Below the pieces are notes generated by a model. That model worked only from the letters and a program-made list of their open reading frames with translations. It searched no databases and had not been told where the DNA came from. This document shows, in pieces, positions 50,209 through 59,303 of a stretch of 64,000 nt of DNA. This DNA is from G963662905 sp963676725 (GTDB taxonomy: Bacteria; Bacteroidota; Bacteroidia; Bacteroidales; WRLA01). The DNA lies in contig OY781463.1 in NCBI GenBank assembly GCA_963676725.1, forward strand, positions 1,364,001 through 1,428,000. The letters run 5' to 3'. Within the stretch, counting starts at the first letter, position 1; each line of letters begins with the position of its first letter. Made by a program: the position numbers and the translations under genes.

Positions 50209-51135
50209 TTAATTAATCGTTGGGTTTTGATGGATCTTTTTGTTAAACATATTTTTTATGTGCCAGCTTACTGCTTTATGATAGGCCTTAAAGAGATCTG
50301 TCCTGCCTTTTAGCAAGAACATTAATGCATTTTTTGGTATGGCGATCAGGAATTGATATGTCATTGCAATAATATAGGTAAAGCCTTTCACATTACGGCG
50401 CACATACAGAATCCGGGCACGGTTCATATAATATGTTTTAAACGGACTGATTTTGCCTGTACTAATGCTTTCTTTATGATAGATCAGTGAATCATGAACA
50501 TAATAGAGAATATACCCTGCCTGACGTATGCGATAGCACCAATCCAATTCTTCATAATAAAGGAAATAAATATCGGCCATTAGCCCAACTTCTTCAATCA
50601 CTTTCATTGGTACCATCATGGCAGCTCCATGTACATAAGCTGTTTGGGCATCTTCTTCAAACTGGCCTTCATCTTTTTTTCCAAAACCAAGACCTGTGCT
50701 TCTCCCCGTGATTTGATTGATAGGGGTAATGCCTGTAAACTGAAGTATCTCGGGGCTGTGGTGGAAACGTATTTTGGGGCTTACTGCACCGATATTCGGA
50801 TTTTCCTCCAATTTTTTTACCAGGGGCTCCAGAAAGCCTTCAGTTACGATGGTGTCATTGTTCAGGAGCAATACGTATTTTCCTGAGGCTTTTTGAATCG
50901 CTTTATTATTTCCTCCGGCAAAACCAAGATTTACCTTGCTTTGCATAAATTGAATTTCCGGATATTTTTCTTTAATAATGGACGGATCATCATTTGGGGA
51001 GGCATTATCGAACACGATAACCTCAATATTTGGATAAGTGATTTTCCTGAGGGATTCAAGCATTTCGCAAGTTTCCTCAGGATGGTCATAACTGATTGTG
51101 ATGATCGATACAAGTGGGTATTCCTGATGATTCAT
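50209..51135 (-). CDS. Family 2 glycosyltransferase (WbbL-like), paralogue 2
   Basis: 308 residues with the same motif series as its neighbour: VSIITISYDHPEET, EVIVFDNASPNDD, YVLLLNNDTIVTEGFLEPL, AVSPKIRFHHSPE, AAMMVPMKVIEEVG and FLYYEELDWCYRIRQAG. The two genes share long near-identical stretches, so they likely add similar sugars at successive steps. It is first in the four-gene run 51135-46195. A near-match TACATTTA lies upstream, within the gap after cysQ, and may be its promoter. Confidence 0.9.
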   Translation of the reverse strand: MNHQEYPLVSIITISYDHPEETCEMLESLRKITYPNIEVIVFDNASPNDDPSIIKEKYPEIQFMQSKVNLGFAGGNNKAIQKASGKYVLLLNNDTIVTEGFLEPLVKKLEENPNIGAVSPKIRFHHSPEILQFTGITPINQITGRSTGLGFGKKDEGQFEEDAQTAYVHGAAMMVPMKVIEEVGLMADIYFLYYEELDWCYRIRQAGYILYYVHDSLIYHKESISTGKISPFKTYYMNRARILYVRRNVKGFTYIIAMTYQFLIAIPKNALMFLLKGRTDLFKAYHKAVSWHIKNMFNKKIHQNPTIN

Positions 51136-51157
51136 AGGCCGTAATAAATGTTTGCGG

Positions 51158-51976
51158 TTAAATGTACGAAAATTCTTTGGATTTCGCTATAAAAGAAGGG
51201 TTCGAACTGTCTTTTTTATTATAGGCCAATGGTTCATTTGTGTCAATATTATTTACACTTCCGCCGAGGCAAAGTAGCAAGGCATGGCCTGCAGCCGTGT
51301 CCCATTCCATTGTCCTGCCGAAACGTGGATAAATATCTGCTTCACCCTCAGTGATTAATCCGAATTTTAATGCACTGCCCTTTTGGATGATTTCAAGATC
51401 AGGAAAAATTTCTTTCAGTTCTTCTGTATATTTTAATGTAGTTTGGTTTTGATGCGATCTGCTTCCAGCAATGCGGGGTGCACGGTTTGTTGATGAGACT
51501 CCGTCGAGGGCGGTGCTTTCTTTAATGATATCGTCTAGCGATTGATGATCTGCAGTTAGTTCATCCATCTTGATTTTATAGACACCAAGATTTTCTAGGC
51601 CAAAATACATCACTGCAAGTGCCGGAGCCAAAATGACTCCACCTATAGGCTGTTGGTCTTTTATCAATCCGATACTGATGGCAAATTCGTCATTTTTCTT
51701 GATGAATTCACGTGTGCCATCCAAAGGATCAACCAACCAACAAAGGCTTTCGTTTTTTCTTTTTTCGTATGCTATGGCATCGGTTTCTTCGCTAATGATG
51801 CAGATATTTGTAGGTTCTAAAAAACTTCTGATAATTTTTTCCGAAGCTAAATCGGCAGTGGTCAATGGCGTATGATCATCTTTTAAGGTCGTTTCGAATC
51901 CATTTTTATAGATTTCCATTATTGCATCAGAAGCTTCCAAAGCTGCACAAATAGCTGTATAGATGTTGTTTTTCAT
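51158..51976 (-). CDS. cysQ: 3'(2'),5'-bisphosphate nucleotidase CysQ
   Basis: 272 residues from MKNNIYTAI. Inositol-monophosphatase-fold metal sites: SEETDA, WLVDPLDGTREFI and EWDTAAGHALL. CysQ removes the 3'-phosphate from PAP/PAPS in sulfur metabolism. In exopolysaccharide loci it can also clear PAP made by sulfotransferases, but no sulfotransferase is seen here. The frame extends upstream past the divergent acyltransferase promoter, so the shorter start is chosen. A full promoter (TTTG-N21-TAAATTTG) precedes it, overlapping the divergent one. Confidence 0.9.
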   Translation of the reverse strand: MKNNIYTAICAALEASDAIMEIYKNGFETTLKDDHTPLTTADLASEKIIRSFLEPTNICIISEETDAIAYEKRKNESLCWLVDPLDGTREFIKKNDEFAISIGLIKDQQPIGGVILAPALAVMYFGLENLGVYKIKMDELTADHQSLDDIIKESTALDGVSSTNRAPRIAGSRSHQNQTTLKYTEELKEIFPDLEIIQKGSALKFGLITEGEADIYPRFGRTMEWDTAAGHALLLCLGGSVNNIDTNEPLAYNKKDSSNPSFIAKSKEFSYI

Positions 51977-51991
51977 AGGATAAAGAGATTT

Positions 51992-52025
51992 TTTGAGGAA
52001 CAGAGTCTGATTTTTTCTAATTTTA
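51992..52025 (+). promoter_or_regulatory. Promoter of the acyltransferase gene, TTTG-N22-TAATTTTA
   Basis: TTTG (51992-51995) and TAATTTTA (52018-52025, last base off consensus) have 22-base spacing. It supports start ATG 52048 over ATG 52036. Confidence 0.5.
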
Positions 52026-52027
52026 GC

Positions 52028-52060
52028 CAAATTTAATGATTTATACAATGGCACGACAAA
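52028..52060 (-). promoter_or_regulatory. cysQ promoter, TTTG-N21-TAAATTTG
   Basis: On the minus strand TTTG (52060-52057) and TAAATTTG (52035-52028) are 21 bases apart, an exact match. Its -7 box starts 2 bases from the -7 box of the divergent gene, and its -33 element lies in the first codons of the acyltransferase gene. Confidence 0.65.
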
Positions 52061-53067
52061 AGGATTTGAGTGTAGAAACCCTAAGGGGTATTGCCGTAAT
52101 ATTGGTAGTTATGGGGCATGTTATTGGTGTTGACGCAGATGGGGGCATGAAAGTCGCTGAAGATTCTATATGGCGTCACATTTATTTTTCTTTTGAGTAT
52201 TTACGAATGCCCCTTTTTACAGTAATTTCAGGCTGGGTATACGCTTTGTATCCTGTAAAACCGGGAGGGCTGAAAATTTTCATGAGCAAGAAAGTACGTA
52301 GAGTGCTACTGCCAATGGTTTTTGTTGGTGCAGCTTATTTTATTACACAATATATGGTTCCGGGGACAAATTCAAAGGAAAACCTTGGCGATATATGGAA
52401 GATTTTTGTTTTTCCATACAATTTGTTCTGGTACTTGCCTTCATTGTTTTGGGTGTTCTTTGCAACTGCACTATTAGAGCATTTTGAATTATTAGGAAAA
52501 TTTAAAAATTGGCTTATTGTTCTTGTTGCAGGATTTTTTGTTCTCTATCTAAGGGATTTATATTTAGATGGAACACCGAATATCTTTAGTTATCAAGGAG
52601 CGATTTACCTATTTCCTTTCTTTATCATTGGTATAGGAATAGAAAGATTTAAGAGTATCTTGCAAAATAAGTATTTGCTTATAGTGCTGGGCGCGGTGCT
52701 GCTCACCGGAATTGCAATTCAACAACTTGGTTGGTACGGCCTGATAGATGCAAATATTGAACGAAAAAGTATATTAGGAAGGGCCATTGGAGTAAGTGGA
52801 ACAATACTTCTTTTTAGAGTACATTGGAAATGTAAGTTCTTAGTGTTTTTCGGCGGTTTTTCTTATACCATATACCTTTTCCATGCTTTTGGTACGGCGG
52901 GGGGACGTATTTTAACGAAAGGCCTTGGGATGCATCATGAATTTTTAGTATTTATGGTCGCTATGATTTTTGGTCTTGTATTGCCAATTGTTGCAGAGCT
53001 CGTATTGGATCGCTTCAAGGTGACCCGAATGCTGTTTTTAGGACGGAGTTATAATAAAAGGAAATAG
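52048..53067 (+). CDS. Acyltransferase 3 family membrane protein
   Basis: 339 residues from MARQKDLSVETLRG, with about ten membrane helices. SVETLRGIAVILVVMGHVIG carries the conserved His of the acyltransferase-3 family, and FSYTIYLFHAFG lies near the C-terminus. Such proteins O-acetylate or O-acylate polysaccharides at the inner membrane. It is the only plus-strand gene inside the exopolysaccharide locus and diverges from cysQ, with overlapping promoters. It presumably decorates the product of this locus. Confidence 0.87.
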   Translation: MARQKDLSVETLRGIAVILVVMGHVIGVDADGGMKVAEDSIWRHIYFSFEYLRMPLFTVISGWVYALYPVKPGGLKIFMSKKVRRVLLPMVFVGAAYFITQYMVPGTNSKENLGDIWKIFVFPYNLFWYLPSLFWVFFATALLEHFELLGKFKNWLIVLVAGFFVLYLRDLYLDGTPNIFSYQGAIYLFPFFIIGIGIERFKSILQNKYLLIVLGAVLLTGIAIQQLGWYGLIDANIERKSILGRAIGVSGTILLFRVHWKCKFLVFFGGFSYTIYLFHAFGTAGGRILTKGLGMHHEFLVFMVAMIFGLVLPIVAELVLDRFKVTRMLFLGRSYNKRK

Positions 53068-53373
53068 TGTCTAAGATTGATAGGTTTATTCTTTTTTTAG
53101 CAAATGAATGCTTTGATGGGGATGGTTTTTGTAATTCATTTTTCAATCTTTAAGATTGTCGAGTGTTTGTTCAATTAAATAATTGATTTTTTTGGTTAAA
53201 ACGAATCAAAGCCCTGAGTATAAAGCACTAAAGCTAAAGAGTTCAGCCCAAAGAAAAAATATAAATATTACGATTCTGGTAATTTCCAGGATATTGCGAT
53301 ATGTTTTTGATGCTAATAATTTTTTTCAAATAGTCAATGATCTCGCAAGATAATTGACTAAGAGTTAACCATA
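53068..53373. other. Intergenic region between acyltransferase and methyltransferase genes
   Basis: Convergent gene ends. The sequence is AT-rich with short T and A runs; I see no gene, repeat or clear terminator hairpin in it. Confidence 0.35.
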
Positions 53374-54126
53374 TTATTTCATTTTTTGAAGCCTTAGCTC
53401 ACGTATCCTTAACCTCACAGACATACGCATCAGGCTAAAAATTGAAAATAGGGAAGAAAATACTTCAGCAATTTTATTCTTTTTCGGGAAGAAGGTCTCT
53501 ATCATTTTTCTGTCCCAGGTGCCGTTAAAATATTTAATGTAGTCCGGATTGTCTGGGTTGATTTCATAACGTACAGCTTCGTTATTAAACTCATAACGCA
53601 TTGTGGTCAAATTTGGCCTTGTTCTTCTCAGCATTTTGAAACTTAATGAAGTATGACGCAGATAGACCAAAAATAAGAAACCAAGATCTACATTATTCTT
53701 GTTCCAATATTTTTCTTTCTCAACAAGGATTAATTTACTGTCTAGGATTAAACACAACCATTTATGCGTTTCTTTTGGGAAAAGATATTCTCCGATCAAT
53801 GAAGGTACTTCAATGTATCCTTTTTTGGCAACACGACAAATCTCAGAAATAAAAGCTGCCGGATCTGCTGCATGTTCCAGAACTTGGTTACAAATAACAT
53901 AATCAAATTCCTGATCTTTAAATGGAAGACGCTCGCCATCTGCTTCAATAAATTTTTGGTGCTTTAATTTTCTTAAGCCACATTTTCTGTGATCATTGCA
54001 TTCAATATATTTATCAACCAATATATTTGAGCGTGGATGCGGGTTATGACCGGATCCAATTTCAAGAACATTATCTTTTCTGCCAATATTTAGATGATAC
54101 CTTGTCTTTGGAAATCTAATACTCAT
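53374..54126 (-). CDS. Class I SAM-dependent methyltransferase
   Basis: 250 residues from MSIRFPKTRYHLN. The SAM-binding loop VLEIGSGHNPHP, the GERLPFKDQEFDYVICNQVLEHAADP core and the CRVAKKGYIEVPS strand match the Methyltransf_11 type. In exopolysaccharide loci these methylate sugars or cap chains to end elongation. The C-terminal 60 residues are basic. It lies 58 bases after the beta-helix gene on the same strand. The upstream AACCTTTG is one base off a -7 box. Confidence 0.83.
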   Translation of the reverse strand: MSIRFPKTRYHLNIGRKDNVLEIGSGHNPHPRSNILVDKYIECNDHRKCGLRKLKHQKFIEADGERLPFKDQEFDYVICNQVLEHAADPAAFISEICRVAKKGYIEVPSLIGEYLFPKETHKWLCLILDSKLILVEKEKYWNKNNVDLGFLFLVYLRHTSLSFKMLRRTRPNLTTMRYEFNNEAVRYEINPDNPDYIKYFNGTWDRKMIETFFPKKNKIAEVFSSLFSIFSLMRMSVRLRIRELRLQKMK

Positions 54127-54184
54127 GAGTTTTATCTTATGGAGGTACAAAGGTTGATAAATAATGATTAAAAATCAAATTTAA

Positions 54185-55864
54185 TCAGAGAATTATTACG
54201 GTTTTTGCAAATTTAATTCCTTGACAATCAAAGACAATGATATAGAGTCCAGAATTTGGAAATTGGATTGTAGCAGAAAATGAGCTCGTTGATTTTCTAA
54301 CCTCTTTTCTTACAATGAGTTTATTGTTTATACTGTAAATAGATACAAAATTAACATATAAAGGTGTCCGAAATGTGCAGTTAATCTCATCCTTGGTGTA
54401 CCTGAAATTTAAAAAAGGATTCTGATTATTTTCGCTAATACTCAACAGGGATGCATCTTGACATTCGTAGGCGCCGATATCATACCATTGCGCATAAGGA
54501 CGTTGTGCATAATTCAAATCAAAATTAGGTGTATTTGTCGACAGGCTCGCCCCACTGTTTATTAATGGCGATCCAATAAGAGGTTGATAATCGTTCATGG
54601 ATGTATCAGCAAAATTCATTCCGGAGGAGTACCTCGAAAAATAATTATTGCTTGTATCGCATTCGATTCCATCGATGCCAAAATGAATGAAAGCCCTGCT
54701 TGTAGGAATATTATTGCTTTCATAATACGACCAAATACCGGGTTTGACTATGGCGTTGTTGTATATTAGACTGTTTCTGCCATTGATATTGTTAAAACTA
54801 ATGCCCCCGCTCTTGGGGTGAATAATCGTGTTATTGCAGATTATATATGGAGATAAACTGGGGTTAATTAATTGGTAACCAACAAAAATACCGTGTTTTG
54901 AATAGGCTCCGTGTTCATCATTATGATAGCCAATCCCCGCATTGATAATCAAATTATTGAATACTTTGGTATTGCCTAGGCCATGCACTTCAATGCCCAT
55001 ACCTTTTCCATCAAGGATTATGTTGTTGTAACAATCCGCCATTGTGCCGTCGCCAATAATTATTCCACTCATTTGGCCATATTGCATGGCATAACTATCA
55101 TTATAGATATAATTTTCATAAATCGAGCAATTGTTCGAAGCAGAACTAACCTGAATCCCATCCAAATCATTATATTCTAGAATATTACGATAAATATATA
55201 CACCATCCATCAGATGGGGTAGGATAGTAGTGTCGCGCCCGTTACATTCAATGGTTTTTCCTGAATAAAAAGTATAGCCGATATACATGCCCTCCATTCC
55301 TGTATGATGAATATAGCAATCATGGATTTTTGTATCATACATACAAAATGAATCCCTTAGTGAATTGAAACTGCAATTGGGATCGCTTTTCGCCATAATC
55401 CCGGCCAAACCGGTATTGCCAATTTCAATGCCGTCTATCTCGATATTAGAGGAAAGCTGCTCCTCTGTAATACCATGTGTGGCCACATCATTGATTAGGA
55501 TTCCATAAGAATCGCTATTTTTTATTCCTTTGATTAATAGGTGTTTGCAATTTCTGATACGGATGCCATATTGATCTGATGAGCCTATCTCAACAATTCC
55601 ATTAAGGTTACAAAGAACAACAGGCTTGAGGCTATCGCCAAAAACGCCATCTATATCAATGCTTTGATACTGGCCTGCTGTTAAATAAATACTATCACCT
55701 CCATTGAGGTTCCAATTTGTACCATTAATATATAGAGGATCTGAATTTGTCGGCAAAACAATAGTATCGTTTGTTGATGAGGCAAGGCAGATATTATTTG
55801 CAGCCATAAATAGAATGATGAGTATCAATGTAGCATAGTGTTTTAGTTGTACCGATTTTTTCAT
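54185..55864 (-). CDS. Secreted right-handed beta-helix protein with likely T9SS sorting domain
   Basis: 559 residues. The signal peptide ends about NICLASS. Residues about 50-450 hold repeated beta-helix turns with Asn ladders (NNIILDG, NNLIINAG, NNTIIHP, NNAIVKP), as in polysaccharide lyases and C5-epimerases. The last 75 residues (VSIYSINNKLIVRKEV, then SFSATIQFPNSGLYIIVFDCQG, ending AKTVIIL) look like a type A CTD for type IX secretion. It may act on or bind the exopolysaccharide at the surface. No catalytic residues can be assigned. Placed between the Wzy-like and methyltransferase genes. Confidence 0.82.
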   Translation of the reverse strand: MKKSVQLKHYATLILIILFMAANNICLASSTNDTIVLPTNSDPLYINGTNWNLNGGDSIYLTAGQYQSIDIDGVFGDSLKPVVLCNLNGIVEIGSSDQYGIRIRNCKHLLIKGIKNSDSYGILINDVATHGITEEQLSSNIEIDGIEIGNTGLAGIMAKSDPNCSFNSLRDSFCMYDTKIHDCYIHHTGMEGMYIGYTFYSGKTIECNGRDTTILPHLMDGVYIYRNILEYNDLDGIQVSSASNNCSIYENYIYNDSYAMQYGQMSGIIIGDGTMADCYNNIILDGKGMGIEVHGLGNTKVFNNLIINAGIGYHNDEHGAYSKHGIFVGYQLINPSLSPYIICNNTIIHPKSGGISFNNINGRNSLIYNNAIVKPGIWSYYESNNIPTSRAFIHFGIDGIECDTSNNYFSRYSSGMNFADTSMNDYQPLIGSPLINSGASLSTNTPNFDLNYAQRPYAQWYDIGAYECQDASLLSISENNQNPFLNFRYTKDEINCTFRTPLYVNFVSIYSINNKLIVRKEVRKSTSSFSATIQFPNSGLYIIVFDCQGIKFAKTVIIL

Positions 55865-55873
55865 ATCCTTGAT

Positions 55874-57376
55874 TTAATTGCCGATTAATTTTTTTGCTTC
55901 GATAAATTTAGCAAAAATTGATTTCTTCCTTAGGTCTATTCTTATGTTTTTATCGATGGTATCTGCATTGAGCATCAAAGCCATGGCTGTGTATGCGACT
56001 AAGGCTGTTGGATGTGAGCCAATTACAGCGTTTCCATAATTAGCGATCATAATACCAAATAAACCGGCAGAAAGCCCTGACATCTGGTGCCAGAGTTCTC
56101 GATCCCTTATAGAGAACATAATCAGATAACTACCTTTGCCCAAAACATAGAAGAGCATAAACAGGTGGAACACCAAACCAACGATACCCATCTCCACCCA
56201 AACCAATACATACCAACTATCGGTTGCGACATTCGATAGAAAAGCATTTGGTGCGTATTGCTGAGCTTTAACACCACCATGTCCTAAGCTACCCCCAATT
56301 GGCCGAGAAGCCATATAAACCTTCAGCCTTCTTTGGTTTTCCAAACGTACTTGTAGCGATGCATCATTGGGGTCAAATGCCGTTCTCATTCGTCGAATTT
56401 GTGGGTTTTGGTTTCCTATAGTTGTATAGCTGAAAAATACAAAAACAGATACAGCTAATATAAATCCCGTTATCAGCATTGGTATGTTTTTTCGGTGGAT
56501 AAAGTACATACCAAAACCCGCAATAACTGCCATAGAGCCTCTGGTTCCTGAGATAAACATACCATATAATGCTGCAGCTGCAACGATCAAGTAAAATATT
56601 TTTGTTCTAAATGCTTTGGTACCTAGGGACATAATTGAAAAAACCACAAAGGTATAAGCCTGATTTGCGCCAAATTGCCCGGCATCGCTATAGAATGAAA
56701 AAACACGGAGCTTTCCAAAAAGCACATGTGTTTCTGCTGCGCCCCTGTCTAACCACCCCTGCTCAGCCCAATCTAACCCAATATTCAGTTGAATAAATCC
56801 TTTCAAAGATGCAAGCAGGCTTATACTTCCCCAAATAATAAAAAAAAGATTAACTCTGTCTTTTGTTGTTATGAGCATTAAAGTTAGAGGTACTGCAAGG
56901 AATATTTTTAAGATCAAGCCACGAAAACCTGCAATATATGCCCCAATGCTCCGGAGTTCAGGATTTACTATCTCCATCAATCCATACAAAAACCATAGAA
57001 GGGTCAGGATCATGATATCCTTATTCAATGGTTTCCAATCAACTTTATTAGGGAAGTCTCTAAAAAAGATACCAACTACTGATAGAACTAAGGCAGCATC
57101 TATGAAAATGCCAAAAGCCACACCGCGTATATATCTACTGAGTCCTAAAAGGAAAAATCCCATAATAATTGCCGAATAATAAGCAATCACCGGATTACGA
57201 ATTACCATGGCAATATAAATGATAGCAAATGGCAGTGTAAGGATTAACCCACCAATCGAAATTCCCATTTTTGCTGTAAGCATCCCTAATAATGCAGCAG
57301 CCAGCAGAACGGTTCCTATAATTTCCGGCTGAGATAATTTAAAATTCCCTGTATGTCTTGTGATCTGCTTATCCAT
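55874..57376 (-). CDS. O-antigen polymerase/ligase-like membrane protein (Wzy/WaaL family)
   Basis: 500 residues, about eleven to twelve membrane helices. A large periplasmic loop around residues 320-400 carries the RMRTAFDPNDASLQVRLENQRRL segment and SRPIGGSLGHGGVKAQ, typical of Wzy_C-type proteins, followed by TDSWYVLVWVEMGIVGL. It would polymerise lipid-linked repeat units delivered by the flippase encoded upstream (gap 17 bases). Polymerase and ligase cannot be told apart by sequence, but no lipid A-core genes are nearby, so polymerase is preferred. Confidence 0.88.
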   Translation of the reverse strand: MDKQITRHTGNFKLSQPEIIGTVLLAAALLGMLTAKMGISIGGLILTLPFAIIYIAMVIRNPVIAYYSAIIMGFFLLGLSRYIRGVAFGIFIDAALVLSVVGIFFRDFPNKVDWKPLNKDIMILTLLWFLYGLMEIVNPELRSIGAYIAGFRGLILKIFLAVPLTLMLITTKDRVNLFFIIWGSISLLASLKGFIQLNIGLDWAEQGWLDRGAAETHVLFGKLRVFSFYSDAGQFGANQAYTFVVFSIMSLGTKAFRTKIFYLIVAAAALYGMFISGTRGSMAVIAGFGMYFIHRKNIPMLITGFILAVSVFVFFSYTTIGNQNPQIRRMRTAFDPNDASLQVRLENQRRLKVYMASRPIGGSLGHGGVKAQQYAPNAFLSNVATDSWYVLVWVEMGIVGLVFHLFMLFYVLGKGSYLIMFSIRDRELWHQMSGLSAGLFGIMIANYGNAVIGSHPTALVAYTAMALMLNADTIDKNIRIDLRKKSIFAKFIEAKKLIGN

Positions 57377-57393
57377 TTCTCATTGCTGAAAGA

Positions 57394-58761
57394 TCAATGC
57401 GACCTGATCGAATTCAAGGCCTTGCCCACTAGTTCTTTGTAGAAATACCAACCACCAGAAAATATTTTTTTGAACGAAATACCTATTTCTTTATTGAAGA
57501 AGAATAGACCTACAATCACGCCAATAATGGTAAATACAATTGTAGCAACAGCAACTAAAGCTAGGCTTTTAAATACAAAAACAGCCACAAGATCGCCAAT
57601 AATATTTGCCACAACCATCACAACTACTTTATAGAAGTTTTGTTTTGGTCGATTGATGCTGTCCAAGCCAACCCCGGTAAAGCGGTCGATTGGCAAAAAT
57701 AGGCCATATACCGCAAAAATTTGCATCAGGAGTACAGCATCCGTTGGTGAGCCTGTGCTTGTGGAAATGTATTGATCACCCCCTAAAATCAATACTAAAT
57801 ATTTTGCCATTAGAAAGCCAAACACAGAGAGTGGAACGAAAAGGTAGGTCACAGCCCCTGCATAAGCGTAAAAAAGTTGCCTGATTTTTTCAGTTTCCTG
57901 TTTGATGCTGGCCCTTGCCATTTTAGGAAATGCAGTACTTGCAAAACTCCTTAATGGAATCTGGAGCATTTCTGTAAGCTTTAATGGAATGGCATAAAGG
58001 GCAACTGCCTCCGGACCCAATGGGCTGATACTGATAATTAGGGTGTCGGCGCTTCTGAGCAAATTCGTGCCTATTAGGCTAAGTGTTGTGAATTTCCCAA
58101 AATTGAGTAGGGTTTTAATCGAATTTTTTGTTGCTTTTAAGAGATGATGGCTGCCATCAAAATTGAATACTACACATACAAGGCTTACTGCTCCTACCAT
58201 TAGTACATAAATAAATGTAAGCAGGCCTATTTCGATATTGAGTTTGAAGAAATAGTTTATTATTACCAAAATAAAAAACGAACCAAAAAAGAAGAGGCGA
58301 ATAATCAGTGTTTTAAGAAAATCCTGCCGAGCACTGTTGATTGTTATCGTATTGTGAAATGGCAAATTTGTAAAAGCCAAAATAGGATAATACATAAAAA
58401 ATAGTCGATAACCGGCACCATCAATAGGTTCGTGAAACAATGCGTATATACTTATGAGGAGAATTGCAATAAATGTCGATAAAATAATGCCGATCACATA
58501 ATTAGAACCTTGAAGTTCTTTGGCCTCTGTTTTGTCGGCACCGGAAAGAAAACGTATCAATGCCGTTCTGGTTAGTCCAAAACGGAACATTTCTAAGAAA
58601 ACACTGGAAGAAACAAAAAGAACCCATTCACTAAATACATCTGGTGTATAGGTTCTCGCAAGCAAAGCGAAGTTTAAAAAACCAATCACAGCGATTGTGC
58701 CGTTATTTGCCAGTGCTAAAAAATTTTTCTCCTTTATTATTGTTTTTATTCCATTAATCAT
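57394..58761 (-). CDS. Oligosaccharide flippase (Wzx, MATE-like fold)
   Basis: 455 residues, 12-14 membrane helices. The N-terminal FLALANNGTIAVIGFLNFALLARTYTP resembles the conserved start of polysaccharide flippases, and FTTLSLIGTNLLRSADTLIIS and RSFASTAFPKMARAS are typical middle motifs. It moves undecaprenyl-linked repeat units across the inner membrane. It is first of the run that continues into the Wzy-like, beta-helix and methyltransferase genes, and is preceded by a 542-base non-coding region with repeats. Confidence 0.88.
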   Translation of the reverse strand: MINGIKTIIKEKNFLALANNGTIAVIGFLNFALLARTYTPDVFSEWVLFVSSSVFLEMFRFGLTRTALIRFLSGADKTEAKELQGSNYVIGIILSTFIAILLISIYALFHEPIDGAGYRLFFMYYPILAFTNLPFHNTITINSARQDFLKTLIIRLFFFGSFFILVIINYFFKLNIEIGLLTFIYVLMVGAVSLVCVVFNFDGSHHLLKATKNSIKTLLNFGKFTTLSLIGTNLLRSADTLIISISPLGPEAVALYAIPLKLTEMLQIPLRSFASTAFPKMARASIKQETEKIRQLFYAYAGAVTYLFVPLSVFGFLMAKYLVLILGGDQYISTSTGSPTDAVLLMQIFAVYGLFLPIDRFTGVGLDSINRPKQNFYKVVVMVVANIIGDLVAVFVFKSLALVAVATIVFTIIGVIVGLFFFNKEIGISFKKIFSGGWYFYKELVGKALNSIRSH

Positions 58762-59014
58762 ATGTCGTGCACCTCTTCAATTAGTAGTCCTTTCAAAATA
58801 CTTATGAGCGAATATACTTCAAATTGTCGAGTAAGGGTATGTGCTTTTTTTTGTTTATCCACTTTTTTAATTGATGCCTGAGGTTTTTATAAAAAAGGAC
58901 TTCTCCTTAGCTTTTATTTAGTGTCAGCAAGAAAACCCCTCTTTTTTCAAGTAGCCTATTTAGTGTTTGTCCATAATGTCCGATTTCAGCGTTATTCTAA
59001 TATTGAAACCAAGT

Positions 59015-59034
59015 CGCTTCGGCAGGCTCAGTGC
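59015..59034 (+). repeat. REP-like unit, copy 1
   Basis: GCTTCGGCAGGCTCAGTGCA contains the CTTCGRCAKGCTCAG core seen in dispersed intergenic repeats of many bacteria. Copy 2 lies 66 bases downstream in the same orientation. Confidence 0.55.
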
Positions 59035-59080
59035 ATCGCATTTACCAATGTAAACTCCTTGTTTTCAATCCCGCGAATGT

Positions 59081-59102
59081 ACTTCGACATGCTCAGCATA
59101 AC
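59081..59102 (+). repeat. REP-like unit, copy 2
   Basis: ACTTCGACATGCTCAGCA begins this copy. It shares the CTTCGRCAKGCTCAG core with copy 1, differing at two positions. Confidence 0.55.
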
Positions 59103-59111
59103 ACCTCGACC

Positions 59112-59174
59112 TCGAACATTCTGAATCAAACATTTGACTTTATGGACGCACACTATTTAGTTATAAATGTTCGA
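59112..59174. repeat. 9-base inverted repeat
   Basis: TCGAACATT (59112-59120) and AATGTTCGA (59166-59174) are perfect inverted arms 45 bases apart, next to the REP-like units. Confidence 0.5.
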
Positions 59175-59303
59175 CCTAGTCGTCTTACTGAATATTAAGA
59201 GTTCAATTATCTGTTGTTATATTTGCTCAAACAAGAATAATCCCGAAACTCATGCATTATATACAAGCTCTTAGAGCATTTTGATAGAGTATTGTGCTAA
59301 GCT

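Larger units (their letters stand above)
58762..59303. other. Repeat-containing intergenic region within the exopolysaccharide locus
   Basis: No gene is convincing here. It separates the transferase-TolC-PCP run from the flippase run. It contains two REP-like units (59015-59034 and 59081-59102) and a 9-base inverted repeat (59112-59120 with 59166-59174). A 67-codon plus-strand frame crosses the repeats and is rejected. Confidence 0.5.

Noticed and set aside
58921..59124. 67-codon frame between the flippase and chain-length genes
   Set aside because: It runs through two REP-like repeats (giving the typical SLRQAQ string) and has no coding signature.
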